Source: a bacterium (GTDB taxonomy: Bacteria; Cyanobacteriota; Sericytochromatia; S15B-MN24; UBA4093). From it: a DNA stretch of 64,000 bases. The notes beneath the pieces are model-generated. The model was not told where the DNA came from. It searched no databases and saw only the letters and a list, made by a program, of their open reading frames with translations. The stretch covers positions 124,001 to 188,000 of the forward strand of contig JAGIBK010000006.1 in the NCBI GenBank assembly GCA_017744355.1, read 5' to 3'. A program made the translations under genes and the position numbers. Numbering within the stretch: position 1 is the stretch's first letter; each line of letters starts with the position of its first letter. Below, piece by piece: positions 8,283-16,796 of the stretch.

Positions 8283-9548
8283 GTGCCCAAAAAAGAAAAG
8301 ACAAAGCCCACTCAAGCCCCGTCGACTCAGGCTATCGAGCCGCCCAAGGTGGAAAAGCCGCTGCGCATCTTGTGCATCGCGGGGATGGTTTCCGGTCGCC
8401 CCTTCATGAAGCAGGCGGCTGCGATGGGCCACAAGGTCATCGTTCTGACGAGCGAGAAAGGCCTCAAGCAGGAGTGGCCGCGCGAGATCCTCGAAGAAGT
8501 CATCGCCGTCAAGAATTTCGACGACGAGACCGAGGTCAAGAACACCATCAGCTACATCTCCCAGCGGCGCAAGATCGACCGGATCGTCCCGATGGGCGAC
8601 TGGGAAGTGGAAATGAGCTGCTTCCTGCGCGAGCACATGCGCGTGCCCGGCATGGGTGAGAGCACCATGCGCTACTTCCGCGACAAGCTCGCCATGCGCA
8701 TGAAGGCCCAAGAGGACGGCATCCCGGTCCCCGAATTCGTGCACATCCTCAACCATGACGACGTCTTCGACTACATGCAGCGCGTGCCGGCGCCCTGGGT
8801 GATTAAGCCGCGCCTGGCAGCAGCGTCCATGGGCATCAAGGTCCTGCACAACGACCAGGACGTCTGGAAGAAGATCATGGAGCTGGGCGACAAGCAATCC
8901 GGCTACCTGCTCGAAAAGTACACGCCCGGGGATGTCTATCACGTCGATTCGGTCGTCTCGGAGCGGGATGTGAAATTTGCCACCGTTTCCGTTTACGGCA
9001 CGCCGATGCTCGACCTCAACGTCAAGGGCGGCGTGTTCACGACCCGCCTGATCGATCGCAAGAGCCCGGACTGGAAGGTCCTTCAGGAGCTCAACCGCAA
9101 GGTCATCACCAGCCTCGGCCTGGTCCGCGGCGTCACCCACATCGAGTACATCAAGGACCGGGAGACCGGGGAGTTCTTCTTCCTGGAAGCGGCCGCTCGC
9201 GTCGGCGCCGCCAAGATCCCGGATGTAGCGTGGAGCGCCACGGACATCTGCCAATGGTTCGAGTGGGCCAAGATCGAAACTCAAGGTGCGGAGTATCAGC
9301 TGGCGCCCTTCCGGGAAGGCTATGCCGGCGGCATCGTGTGCCTGGCCAAGGAGCAGTGGCCGGACCTCAGCTCCTTCGACGCCCCCGAGGTGGTGTGGCG
9401 CCAGAAGAAGGAGTGGCACGCCGGTATCATCGTCCGCTCGGATGATCCGGACCGCGTGGAGGCCCTGGTTAACGAGTATGCGCGGCGCTTCGCAACGGAG
9501 CTGATGGCTCACGCGCCGACCAAGGAGCACCAGGGCGCAACGATGTAG
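8283..9548 (+). CDS. Stand-alone ATP-grasp domain ligase
   Basis: A 421-residue cytosolic protein. After a Lys/Pro-rich N-terminal tail (1-25) comes a pre-ATP-grasp Rossmann-like domain (about 27-120). The ATP-grasp fold follows, with RDKLAMRMKAQEDGIPVPEF (about 138-157), WVIKPRLAAASMGI (nucleotide-binding Lys strand) and FFLEAAARVGAAKIPD (Mg-binding Glu/Asn-Arg strand, here E-x-x-A-R-V-G). This resembles carboxylate-amine ligases of the biotin-carboxylase/PurK type used in peptide-like secondary metabolism, but the substrate is unknown. It starts with GTG after AGAGAGGAAAC. It has its own long leader and a strong terminator, so it is monocistronic. Confidence 0.75.
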   Translation: MPKKEKTKPTQAPSTQAIEPPKVEKPLRILCIAGMVSGRPFMKQAAAMGHKVIVLTSEKGLKQEWPREILEEVIAVKNFDDETEVKNTISYISQRRKIDRIVPMGDWEVEMSCFLREHMRVPGMGESTMRYFRDKLAMRMKAQEDGIPVPEFVHILNHDDVFDYMQRVPAPWVIKPRLAAASMGIKVLHNDQDVWKKIMELGDKQSGYLLEKYTPGDVYHVDSVVSERDVKFATVSVYGTPMLDLNVKGGVFTTRLIDRKSPDWKVLQELNRKVITSLGLVRGVTHIEYIKDRETGEFFFLEAAARVGAAKIPDVAWSATDICQWFEWAKIETQGAEYQLAPFREGYAGGIVCLAKEQWPDLSSFDAPEVVWRQKKEWHAGIIVRSDDPDRVEALVNEYARRFATELMAHAPTKEHQGATM

Positions 9549-9563
9549 CGTCCCTGAACTTGA

Positions 9564-9601
9564 CGGGTTCCGCGCAATGCGCGGAACCCGTTTTTTGTTT
9601 T
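9564..9601 (+). terminator. Intrinsic terminator after the ATP-grasp gene
   Basis: Perfect 12-bp GC-rich stem (9564-9575 with 9579-9590), 3-nt AAT loop, followed immediately by TTTTTTGTTTTTG. It begins 16 bp after the stop codon. It isolates the ATP-grasp gene from the defence island to its right. Confidence 0.92.
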
Positions 9602-9697
9602 TGCCCTGCCCTGGGCGGCGCTTGAAGCGAAACCGAGCTGTGGCCTCAAGGGCTCATGGAAAAATAGCAAGCCATTGCCTCTCGAAGGTACTGAATA

Positions 9698-9823
9698 GCC
9701 TGCACGCGACAAATGTCCTGAGTCTTGATGCCCTGCTCAGTTTCCTTATACGGTTCAGGGTCTCTTCGGTCCTTGTGCTCAGAGAACTAACCTTTCAGGT
9801 GGATGTCTTTTTCGGGCGAACGT
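9698..9823 (-). mobile_element. IS3-like element remnant, left copy (orfA 5' end)
   Basis: About 125 bp, nearly identical on the opposite strand to 17141-17267, where the same sequence runs into recognisable IS3-family orfA. On the minus strand it would encode the very start of the transposase (residues resembling SEDKERREPEPYKETEQG). It is cut off at the CTGCACG end before the helix-turn-helix. The rest of 9602-9948 shows no gene. The remnant marks the left edge of the defence island. Confidence 0.7.
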
Positions 9824-9916
9824 AACATCTACCTGAGTGGTCCTTGATTTAAGGTTTCTCACATCACTCTGAAGTCCCTTGAATAGAGGCTTTGCCGCCT
9901 TGAAAAGGAGCGCTCC

Positions 9917-9945
9917 TTGATTTTAGAACAAATGTTCTATATAAA
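9917..9945 (+). promoter_or_regulatory. Kiwa operon promoter (TTGATT-17-TATAAA)
   Basis: -35 TTGATT (9917-9922) and -10 TATAAA (9940-9945) with an ideal 17-bp spacer. Predicted transcription start is near 9952, which puts the 9949 ATG upstream of the message and supports ATG 10027 as the kwaA start, leaving a leader of about 75 nt. The spacer holds the LexA-like palindrome. Confidence 0.65.
9925..9938 (+). promoter_or_regulatory. LexA-like SOS box inside the Kiwa promoter
   Basis: AGAACAAATGTTCT is a perfect 6+6 inverted repeat around a central AA. Its core GAACAAATGTTC fits GAAC-N4-GTTC, the LexA/DinR box of Bacillus and related forms in several non-proteobacterial phyla; it differs from the Bacillus consensus only in the outermost C/G. 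It lies between the -35 and -10, where a repressor would block polymerase. Binding by this host's LexA is inference. Confidence 0.6.
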
Positions 9946-10026
9946 AACATGATGCAGCCCTCCGTCTTTACATTTATTATCACGCCGCACGTTGGAGATC
10001 GGGTACATTTTTTGCTGAGGTTTTAT

Positions 10027-10542
10027 ATGCCAAGTAGAGTTGCTCGCTCACTGTTATTTTTAAGTTCCTATTGCCCGCTTTTCTTTATATTTGCAATGCA
10101 ACTGTTTCAAGGCCATAAGAAATATGCTGCGGCCTTCTTTCTTATTGGCCTGATAAGTATCGCTGGCCTACTTTTTTTTATTCGCTGGCATAGCGGATCA
10201 TCATCAAATCAGATAACCGTCTCATCTGTACAAACAAAAGATTCGGAAGTAATGAGTTACATAGTTAGCTACATATTTCCCTATATGGGGATAGACTTCT
10301 CAGAAATCGCAAACATATTAAGCCTTGCGTTTTTCTTTATAATACTAATGACTATATATGTAAACGCAAATATGATACACATCAACCCAACACTTAATTT
10401 AATTGGTTTTCATATATTTGAAATAGAAGACACAAGCGGATCAAAGCACACACTAATATGCAAAAAAGAAAGAATACACGCAGGAGACAGAATAAAAGCC
10501 TCCGCAATAGGCGACAATATTCTAATGGAGAGCAATAATTGA
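10027..10542 (+). CDS. kwaA: Kiwa anti-phage protein KwaA (membrane)
   Basis: A 171-residue protein with about four hydrophobic segments: about 7-26, 33-52, a pair in about 76-120 around MSYIVSYIFPYM and ILSLAFFFIILMTIYV, then a soluble tail starting at IHINPTLNLIGFHIFEIE. Size, topology and the SYxPLFFIF and INPxLNLxGxHIxEI blocks match my knowledge of KwaA, the membrane subunit of Kiwa defence; the DUF4868 partner downstream confirms the pair. ATG 10027 is preceded by CTGAGG; the upstream in-frame ATG 9949 is rejected because it lies before the predicted transcription start. Very AT-rich relative to neighbours, so recently acquired. Overlaps kwaB by TTGA. Confidence 0.75.
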   Translation: MPSRVARSLLFLSSYCPLFFIFAMQLFQGHKKYAAAFFLIGLISIAGLLFFIRWHSGSSSNQITVSSVQTKDSEVMSYIVSYIFPYMGIDFSEIANILSLAFFFIILMTIYVNANMIHINPTLNLIGFHIFEIEDTSGSKHTLICKKERIHAGDRIKASAIGDNILMESNN

Positions 10543-11483
10543 GTCACAAAGAACCATTCAGAAAACTAACCAGAATACCCAACATTGATAATAATAATGC
10601 AACTATATCAGTGGCTCTGGCTTCATTTGAAGAAGATGATCCAAATCCAATTTACCGAAGTCTAAAATTAAGCACATCTCTAGCTAGAGAATTTGGCCTA
10701 ATGGCCAAACATTTTATTCGCGGGTACCGCTCAGATGATATCCATCTTCTTCCTTTTGACGGTGGATACAAGCCTGATATCCATGAAATAGAATGGGTTT
10801 CCGATCAAGACCCGTGGATTAATCGAATTACACAGTCAATTCCCCAGCCACATAATATTCCATTAGTTGATCCTGAAAGCGACTTTGTTGACCACATGCG
10901 GTACTACATGGTCGTCATTGAAATTGGAAATGACAAATTTTATTTCTTCAGACGTTACGGAAGAACAAAAGAGCTAACAAGATCGAACAATATGCTCATC
11001 AGAATGATGGGAGATCGATATGAAAAACTAGTAGAGCCAACTTTTCAGTTTGATGACAAATTTGATGCAGCATACTACAACGGATACCTATATAGCTTCA
11101 ACAAGGCAAATTTTCAGTATATATTTAGATACTACATCATGCTTAGACAAGCAGCTATACATTCTTTAGATACAATCTCCGCACTTATTCCGTTTGCAAA
11201 TTTTGAAGAATTCAAAGCGTGCTGTCTCGGACACACACAAAAGCAAGAAAAACTTCGAAACATTTTACTTAGGCCATACATTAATCACATCAACATGGAC
11301 GACATCAAGCGAACCATTGAAGAACACTCGCTAGTAGTCGAAGTCATAATGGATGGCGGCCAAGAAAAAATTGTCTTTGATAAATCCAACAAATGGGCCA
11401 TCCTTCATCTTCTTGATGATGCCTACGTAAAATCATCAATGGCAAGAAAAAACTACCGCGCAAACTCTAAGACCGAACAATGA
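10539..11483 (+). CDS. kwaB: Kiwa anti-phage protein KwaB (DUF4868)
   Basis: A 314-residue soluble protein. The middle-to-C-terminal region has the DUF4868 pattern: FQFDDKFDAAYYNGYLYSFN (about 171-190), a short QYIFRY block, and the end signature LLDDAYVKSSMARKNYRANSK. KwaB binds DNA and works with membrane KwaA to stop phage replication and late transcription in characterised Kiwa systems; that role is carried over from the family. It starts at TTG 10539 after GGAGAG, sharing TTGA with the kwaA stop, so the two are translationally coupled. Low GC and a codon usage rich in A/T endings set it apart from the host genes. Confidence 0.78.
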   Translation: MSHKEPFRKLTRIPNIDNNNATISVALASFEEDDPNPIYRSLKLSTSLAREFGLMAKHFIRGYRSDDIHLLPFDGGYKPDIHEIEWVSDQDPWINRITQSIPQPHNIPLVDPESDFVDHMRYYMVVIEIGNDKFYFFRRYGRTKELTRSNNMLIRMMGDRYEKLVEPTFQFDDKFDAAYYNGYLYSFNKANFQYIFRYYIMLRQAAIHSLDTISALIPFANFEEFKACCLGHTQKQEKLRNILLRPYINHINMDDIKRTIEEHSLVVEVIMDGGQEKIVFDKSNKWAILHLLDDAYVKSSMARKNYRANSKTEQ

Positions 11484-11506
11484 ACTAAAAAATATAAAAT
11501 CCCAGC

Positions 11507-11550
11507 AATAGGTCAGATATGATCAAATACTTGATCGCATCTGACCTATT
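11507..11550 (+). other. Long imperfect hairpin after kwaB
   Basis: 12-bp outer stem (11507-11518 with 11539-11550), a 2-nt symmetric mismatch, a 6-bp inner stem GATCAA/TTGATC and a 4-nt loop. It starts 24 bp after the kwaB stop. No T-tract follows, so it could be a factor-dependent terminator, an mRNA 3' end stabiliser, or a terminal repeat of a lost element. The remaining 11551-11690 holds no gene I can support. Confidence 0.5.
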
Positions 11551-11690
11551 AAGCATAAATAACCACGTAAACCCATAATCCAAGATCTAGAACCTAGAAA
11601 CAATCTCACAAACCGCCCGCCCTGCCACTCTGATTCAGTAAGCATAACGAATTGAGGGTTGTGAAGCGTCCCTAGATCCGATTTCATCCA

Positions 11691-12163
11691 GGCATAGCCC
11701 TCACCGAAGACCAGTGGACGATCCTCGCATCGCTCCTTCCAGCGCCCAGGCGTCGCGCCGAGAAACGGGGCCGGCCGTGGCGAGACATGCACTAGGTGCT
11801 CAACGGCATCCACGCGGCCTCTGCAAGCCCACCTGACATTACCCTGATCGAGGCAACCTCGCGAGCCGCTTCACGGTGGAAGCCCCCGAGTATCTGAGCG
11901 GCGACAAGGCCTACGACAGCGACCATCTTAACGCCGACCTCGCCGCGAGCGGCATCGAGATGATTGCCCCGAACCGAGCGAACCGTCGCAATACCAAGGA
12001 TGGCCGCTCGCGGCGTCGCTACCTGCGCCGTTGGCGGGTAGAGCATCTCTTCGCCTGGCTCCAGAATTAGCGGCACATCGTGATCCACAGGGAGTAGCAC
12101 CCCGAGAACTACCTCGCCTTCGCCCACCTGGGTTGCATCCTCATCCTGCTTCGCTATTTATGA
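11691..12163 (+). pseudogene. IS5-family transposase, decayed
   Basis: Two parts of one transposase in different frames. The 5' part reads ALTEDQWTILASLLPAPRRR then RGRPWRDMH followed by an in-frame TAG; the catalytic centre is deleted. The 3' part (from about 11860) reads SGDKAYDSDHLNADLAASGI with the DDE-family NKRG-like tail RWRVEHLFAWLQN, an in-frame stop, and ends at HLGCILILLRYL. Internal deletion, frame change and at least two stops show it cannot make transposase. Confidence 0.75.
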
Positions 12164-12225
12164 GACTGCTTCTAGGGGCTCTGCGGTAAGTACTAAGAAG
12201 TCCGTCTGAAATGCTTTAGACAGGG

Positions 12226-12470
12226 TGGCCTCCTCTGCTGGACGAGAGAACGCGCAAACTCCTCAGGCGATTACGGCTCGAGAACCCAAACGCTACGGCT
12301 GAAGAGCTCACTCCGCAGTTCCTCAAAGCAACTGGAATCACGATCAGCCGTCCTACGCTGTACCGCGAGTTGCGGCGGCTTGGCCTTGTGAGCATTCGTG
12401 TTCCTCGAGCCAAGTCGCAAAAGCCAGCAGCACCCAAGCAAGCGCCCCGTCCCCGTCAGTGCAAACGACG
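12226..12470 (+). pseudogene. HTH transposase fragment (IS630-like)
   Basis: Open frame reading LLDERTRKLLRRLRLENPNA, then TAEELTPQFLKATGITISRP and TLYRELRRLGL: a winged helix-turn-helix of the kind at the N-terminus of IS630/Tc1-like transposases. It runs straight into an IS5-type transposase fragment in another frame, with no catalytic domain of its own. A truncated IS remnant; the exact family is uncertain. Confidence 0.55.
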
Positions 12471-12472
12471 CT

Positions 12473-13371
12473 ATCCTGTTCTGGGAGCAGGCTTACCTAA
12501 GCGATTTCACCGATGCCGAGTGGGCGATGCTCGAACCATTGATTCCCCAAGCCAAGCGTGGGGGACGTCCTGAGGAATGGCCCAAGCGTGAGATCGTCAA
12601 CGCCATCCTCTACATCCTGCGTTCAGGTTGCCCATGGCGGATGTTGCCCCACGATTTTCCGCCCTACACCACGGTCTACGACTACTTCCGGGCCTGGCGC
12701 GATCAGGGCCTCAGGGAGCGGAGCAACTCAGCTCTCTCCAAACGCTTGAGGCGTCATGCCCGGTCGGCAAGCGAATCCAACGGCCGCCATCGTCGATAGC
12801 CAATCGGCGAAGACGACGGAAAAAGGGGGCCCGAGGCTACGACGGGGCTATGCGGCTCTCCGGTCAAAAGCGCCATCTGATCGTCGATACGCTCGGATTG
12901 CTGATCCGTGCCTTGCTCTACCTCGCAAACCTCAACAATCGGGATGGGGCGTGAATGCTACTGTCTGCGGGCACCCAAGCAACTGCCCGAACTCCAGGTG
13001 CTTTGGGTTGTTCAGGGCTACGCTGGATCGCCCTTTGCAGCTTGGTTAAGGGGGATCCTGCCTAGTTGTGAACTACAGATCACCAATCGCGGGTATGGAT
13101 GGACCCAGCCAACCTTGGTTCCAAGCCACAGAAACAGGCTTTCGAGATCTTGCATCGACGATGGGTCGTTGAGCGAACATTCGGGTGGTTGGGAAGAAAC
13201 CGGCGCCTATCCAAGGACTATGAGGGCCTCCCCGTCAACGAAGAGGCCCTCATTTACCTGGCCATGGTCAACCTGATGCTCGGGCGATTCTCGCGAGAGC
13301 TTACCGTACGCCCTCTACTTTTGGTTGCAGGTCAGGAGCAGTGCATGACCCAGGCCTTCTTTGGTTCGTGA
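12473..13371 (+). pseudogene. Second IS5-family transposase, multiple frameshifts
   Basis: Recognisable IS5-family blocks occur in order but in three frames: FTDAEWAMLEPLIPQAKRGG and RSGCPWRMLPHDFPPYTTVY; then PTAAIVDSQSAKTTEKGGPR (the first catalytic Asp strand); then RGYDGAMRLSGQKRHLIVDT; and finally [20 protein letters not shown] with the C-terminal [11 protein letters not shown]. At least three frameshifts and a short deletion near 12960-13090 inactivate it. It stops 7 bp before the DprA-like gene's end, so it may have inserted at that boundary. Confidence 0.8.
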
Positions 13372-13377
13372 TCTCAT

Positions 13378-14718
13378 CTACTTGGGCCGTGGAGTGGTCT
13401 CGGCCACAATGGGCTGCTCCGCCTGGTCGAATAGGGGCCTCTTCTTTACCGTGCAGGCGACGTAGCAAACGGGCTTCGTACGCTTCTCTAGTACGCCCTC
13501 ATCCACCAGGCGCAGCAGCCAATCCTTGGCCTGGCTCTTGGAAACGTTCAAGTCTGCGGCTACTTCAGCATCCGTCCTTGGAGTAAGCATGCTCTGCAGG
13601 AGCTCCCGAACTTTCGCAAACAGCGCCTCTGCCGGACTCGCAGCCAATTCGACCGGGGGCGCCTCCTGGGTAAGTGGATGCTTGTCAATGCTCAGCTGGG
13701 ATTCGGGGAGCGGAACGGGCGGTTCCTGGGGCAGGAACGTAAATTTGGTTTGTTCGACGGGTTCCTTGCTCAACTCGACCTTGGCCGCGAGTGTCTCGGC
13801 GAAGGCTGCGGCATCGCCGGGGTTCGGCCAAGGCCGCGCCCCTTTCTTCTGGAGGGCGTCGAGCCCCTGGCTGGTTTCCCCGCTCGATCGGACATAGATC
13901 GGCACGAACCTGAGCTTGTCCAGTTGCTCGGCCGCTCCACTCCACGTCCCGCCCTTCTGATAATCCGAGCTTACAACCAGCGCAGCATCGGCCAGGGCGT
14001 AGATGAGTTTGTTTCGCTGCATGGCATGGCCAACGTTGAAGCCGGCGCTCGGATCGTACGGTGAGATCAGTGCGAGTTGACCGTCCATCAGCATGTTGCG
14101 GTGCTCGCGCTTCATGACTGTTTTTTCTAGGCTATCCGCCATCACTCCGCCCACCAGGCCACCCGCCTGAAGCGCGCCCCGCATTGCAGCCTGATCGATC
14201 CCGCGCGCGCCTCCCGAGACCAAGGTCTTCTTCGCCCTGGCTGCCAGGCGGCCAATATCCTCCGTGTAGACGACGAGTTTATCGTCAACATGACGGGAGC
14301 CCACGACCGCTAAACCACCCGTCTCGAAGATCGACTTCTCCCCGCAACCGTAGAGGATCGGTGGCGCATCCTCCTTAAGGCGTGCCTTCAAGCGCCGTGG
14401 ATAATCGGCATCTGCGCGACTGACCACCCAGATGGCGCGCGCTTGCCAACGCTCGATCGCCTGACTCAATAGAAAGCCGCGTGAGAGTAGCCGCTTGAGT
14501 CGCGTCACATCGACAACCGGTTCACAAGCTTCAAGAAGATCGTCATCCCGATCAGCAAGTAGGTCCGACGGTTGTCGTTGCCGCTCCCATAGATGGCGCG
14601 CAAGTTTTCGGTATTGGCTCTGGGTTAGCAGATCGGCAGAGGGCTCGCCACGTCCTGCGATCAAGGGCGCCGTCAGGAGGAGGATTGCCTGCGTGTTGGG
14701 TGAAAGTGATGAGGTCAT
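13378..14718 (-). CDS. DprA/Smf-like nucleotide-binding protein, PsyrA-like
   Basis: A 446-residue cytosolic protein. A DprA-type Rossmann domain (about 120-310) shows VVGSRHVDD and [20 protein letters not shown]; a C-terminal winged helix ([20 protein letters not shown]) resembles the DprA DML1-like domain. DprA normally loads RecA on single-stranded DNA in transformation; here the gene is coupled by ATGA to a RecQ-like helicase with a phosphoribosyltransferase tail. That pairing matches what I recall of PsyrTA, where the DprA-like partner is the antitoxin in a toxin-antitoxin/anti-phage pair. No housekeeping topA or smg genes adjoin it. The antitoxin role is inference. Confidence 0.72.
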   Translation of the reverse strand: MTSSLSPNTQAILLLTAPLIAGRGEPSADLLTQSQYRKLARHLWERQRQPSDLLADRDDDLLEACEPVVDVTRLKRLLSRGFLLSQAIERWQARAIWVVSRADADYPRRLKARLKEDAPPILYGCGEKSIFETGGLAVVGSRHVDDKLVVYTEDIGRLAARAKKTLVSGGARGIDQAAMRGALQAGGLVGGVMADSLEKTVMKREHRNMLMDGQLALISPYDPSAGFNVGHAMQRNKLIYALADAALVVSSDYQKGGTWSGAAEQLDKLRFVPIYVRSSGETSQGLDALQKKGARPWPNPGDAAAFAETLAAKVELSKEPVEQTKFTFLPQEPPVPLPESQLSIDKHPLTQEAPPVELAASPAEALFAKVRELLQSMLTPRTDAEVAADLNVSKSQAKDWLLRLVDEGVLEKRTKPVCYVACTVKKRPLFDQAEQPIVAETTPRPK

Positions 14719-16796
14719 GAATCATGTCCCGTTCGGGCAAGGGCTATAGGGAAAACTTCGCCAGAGCCCTGTGAGCTCAACAGCCAGGCCCCGATGGTCA
14801 GGGTCCAGCCCGAGTCCACCATATCATCCACCAGCAGAACCGGGCCAGCAGGTAATCGATCGACAATGATCGCCAAGGAACCATCGACGTTGCGCGCTTG
14901 CTGAGTTTTATTAGCCCTGGTTTTCTGTTCGGGACGTTCGTCCGTCTTTGCGATTACGACGTGGAAAGGAAGACTTAAGGCCTTCGCAAGACGCCAGGCG
15001 AGATCGGGCACAAGGTCAGGATGGCGCAGCGACGGAATGCAAGTCACCCATGTGGGAGCCGGCTGAGGGTTCCAGTCACGCAACAGCGACACGCAGGCCG
15101 CTACCAATTCGTCGGCGAAGCGTCGATCTTGGTATTTGCCTTTTCGGACTAGGTGCCCCCACCCGGCGTCGCCCCACATGCAAAGAGCCTTACCAGGCTG
15201 TGCCTGCAACTTGGCGGGAATACCCCCCTGCAGGCTATACAGCGGCAGCCCGCCGTCTGGCCACCTCTTGCGCGGCTCGATGGGCAAGCTCGTGCGCCGC
15301 AGAAAAGCCACTGCATCACGGACGAGCGCAGGGTCAACGGTTTCTGGCAGCAGTGGCAAGGTAGAAGGTCGGACGGTGCCCGGTTCGCCATCCAATGCTC
15401 GTATAAGGAACTCCATGTGGCCAGTCTGAAGTGCAGCGTAGTCCTGCATCTGGCTCTGCTCTCGGCGTCGCAGCTCCGTGAGGCGTTCGGCACGTTCCCA
15501 GAAGGCATCGCTCAGACGTGCTGCGGTCAATTGCCATTTCGTGCCCTGCTTGGCGATGGGGGCAGGAGATTCCACCGAAAGCAACGCAATGGTCTTGTCG
15601 ATCCGGCCCTTGCTGAGGTTCACTTTGCTCAGTAAATCGGGGACTGAGAGGCCTTGGGGCACCTCATCGAGGGCTTCGAGCACGCTGGAGACTTCACTGT
15701 GGGTAGGAAAAGCGCTGTTGATGAAGTAGTCGTTGATGTCGGTTTCTTCTTCGCCGCTGAGTAACACTCCGTACGCCGCTTCGAGGGCACGTCCCGCCCT
15801 GCCGACCTGCTGGTAATAGGCCACGACGGACCCGGGGGTCTGGTAATGAATGACGAAGGCGAGGTCCGGCTTGTCGAAGCCCATCCCCAACGCCATCGTG
15901 GCCACCAGGGCCTTGATTCGGTTCTCTTGCAAGGCCAGCTCGAGTTCGGGGCGGGCACGACCGGTATCGCCGGTGTAGGACTCGACGTTCAATCCCCTGG
16001 ATTTCAACCAGCTGGCCACAAGCTCGGCATCACGCACTGTGAGGGTATAGATGATCCCATGACCTTGCAGGACAGCTATCTTCTCTGCCAGCCAGGCCAA
16101 ACGTTCAGCTTGGCTGGGCAAACGGATGGTCTGCAACTGTAGTGAAGGACGGTTCAGATCGCCTCGCGAGACAAGGATGTTCGGGCCAAGCACGGTAACC
16201 AAATCGTCCATCACGCGATTGTTGGCGGTTGCCGTGGTGGCCAGCAGACGCAGGTTTTGCGGCAGAGTACGCACGATGCGCTCTAGCAAGCGATACTGCG
16301 GACGGAAATCATGGCCCCAGTCCGAAATGCAGTGAGCCTCATCGACGACTAGCATGGAGATCTGTCCAGCGACTCCCGCGAGGACTTCCGTGCGAAAGTG
16401 TTCGTTAGCCAGGCGTTCGGGCGAGATGAGCAGGATGTCGATCTCATTTCGTTGTATTGCCGCCTCGACGTTCGGCCAGTCGCCCTGGTTTTCGGAGTTG
16501 ATTGTGGCCGCCCTCACCCCCATGCGCTCGGCAGCGGCAATTTGGTTGCGCATGAGCGCCAGCAAGGGAGAGACCAGCAGTGCCGGTCCACTACCTGCCT
16601 CTCGCAAGAGCTTGGTGGCGATGAAGTAGACGAAGCTCTTTCCCCAGCCTGTCTTCTGCACCACGAGGAGGCGTCCGCGCCTTTCCACGATATGGTGGAT
16701 GGCCTCTTCCTGTCCATCGCGGAACCTGGCATCCGGCCTGCCGGAGCCGATACGCAACAGTTCGAGCGCACGTTGAGCGTTGTAGTTCATGATCAT
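14715..16796 (-). CDS. RecQ-family helicase with C-terminal phosphoribosyltransferase domain, PsyrT-like
   Basis: A 693-residue fusion. The helicase core has Walker A QKTGWGKS (47-54), DEAH with the RecQ aromatic-rich loop [15 protein letters not shown], and the motif [12 protein letters not shown]. No HRDC domain is seen. The last 120 residues form a type I phosphoribosyltransferase with the PRPP-binding motif [13 protein letters not shown] (653-665). This architecture occurs in RqlH-type helicases and PsyrT. The helicase would act on DNA; the PRTase substrate is unknown. ATG 16796 overlaps an upstream hsdS-tail frame by ATGA; ATG 16790 is an alternative. Near-host GC, flanked by IS and hsdS remnants. 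Confidence 0.8.
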   Translation of the reverse strand: MIMNYNAQRALELLRIGSGRPDARFRDGQEEAIHHIVERRGRLLVVQKTGWGKSFVYFIATKLLREAGSGPALLVSPLLALMRNQIAAAERMGVRAATINSENQGDWPNVEAAIQRNEIDILLISPERLANEHFRTEVLAGVAGQISMLVVDEAHCISDWGHDFRPQYRLLERIVRTLPQNLRLLATTATANNRVMDDLVTVLGPNILVSRGDLNRPSLQLQTIRLPSQAERLAWLAEKIAVLQGHGIIYTLTVRDAELVASWLKSRGLNVESYTGDTGRARPELELALQENRIKALVATMALGMGFDKPDLAFVIHYQTPGSVVAYYQQVGRAGRALEAAYGVLLSGEEETDINDYFINSAFPTHSEVSSVLEALDEVPQGLSVPDLLSKVNLSKGRIDKTIALLSVESPAPIAKQGTKWQLTAARLSDAFWERAERLTELRRREQSQMQDYAALQTGHMEFLIRALDGEPGTVRPSTLPLLPETVDPALVRDAVAFLRRTSLPIEPRKRWPDGGLPLYSLQGGIPAKLQAQPGKALCMWGDAGWGHLVRKGKYQDRRFADELVAACVSLLRDWNPQPAPTWVTCIPSLRHPDLVPDLAWRLAKALSLPFHVVIAKTDERPEQKTRANKTQQARNVDGSLAIIVDRLPAGPVLLVDDMVDSGWTLTIGAWLLSSQGSGEVFPIALARTGHDS

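Noticed and set aside
9949..10026. Upstream ATG as the kwaA start (197-residue version)
   Set aside because: It lies before the predicted transcription start (about 9952) and has no ribosome-binding site; ATG 10027 has CTGAGG upstream and gives the expected KwaA N-terminus.
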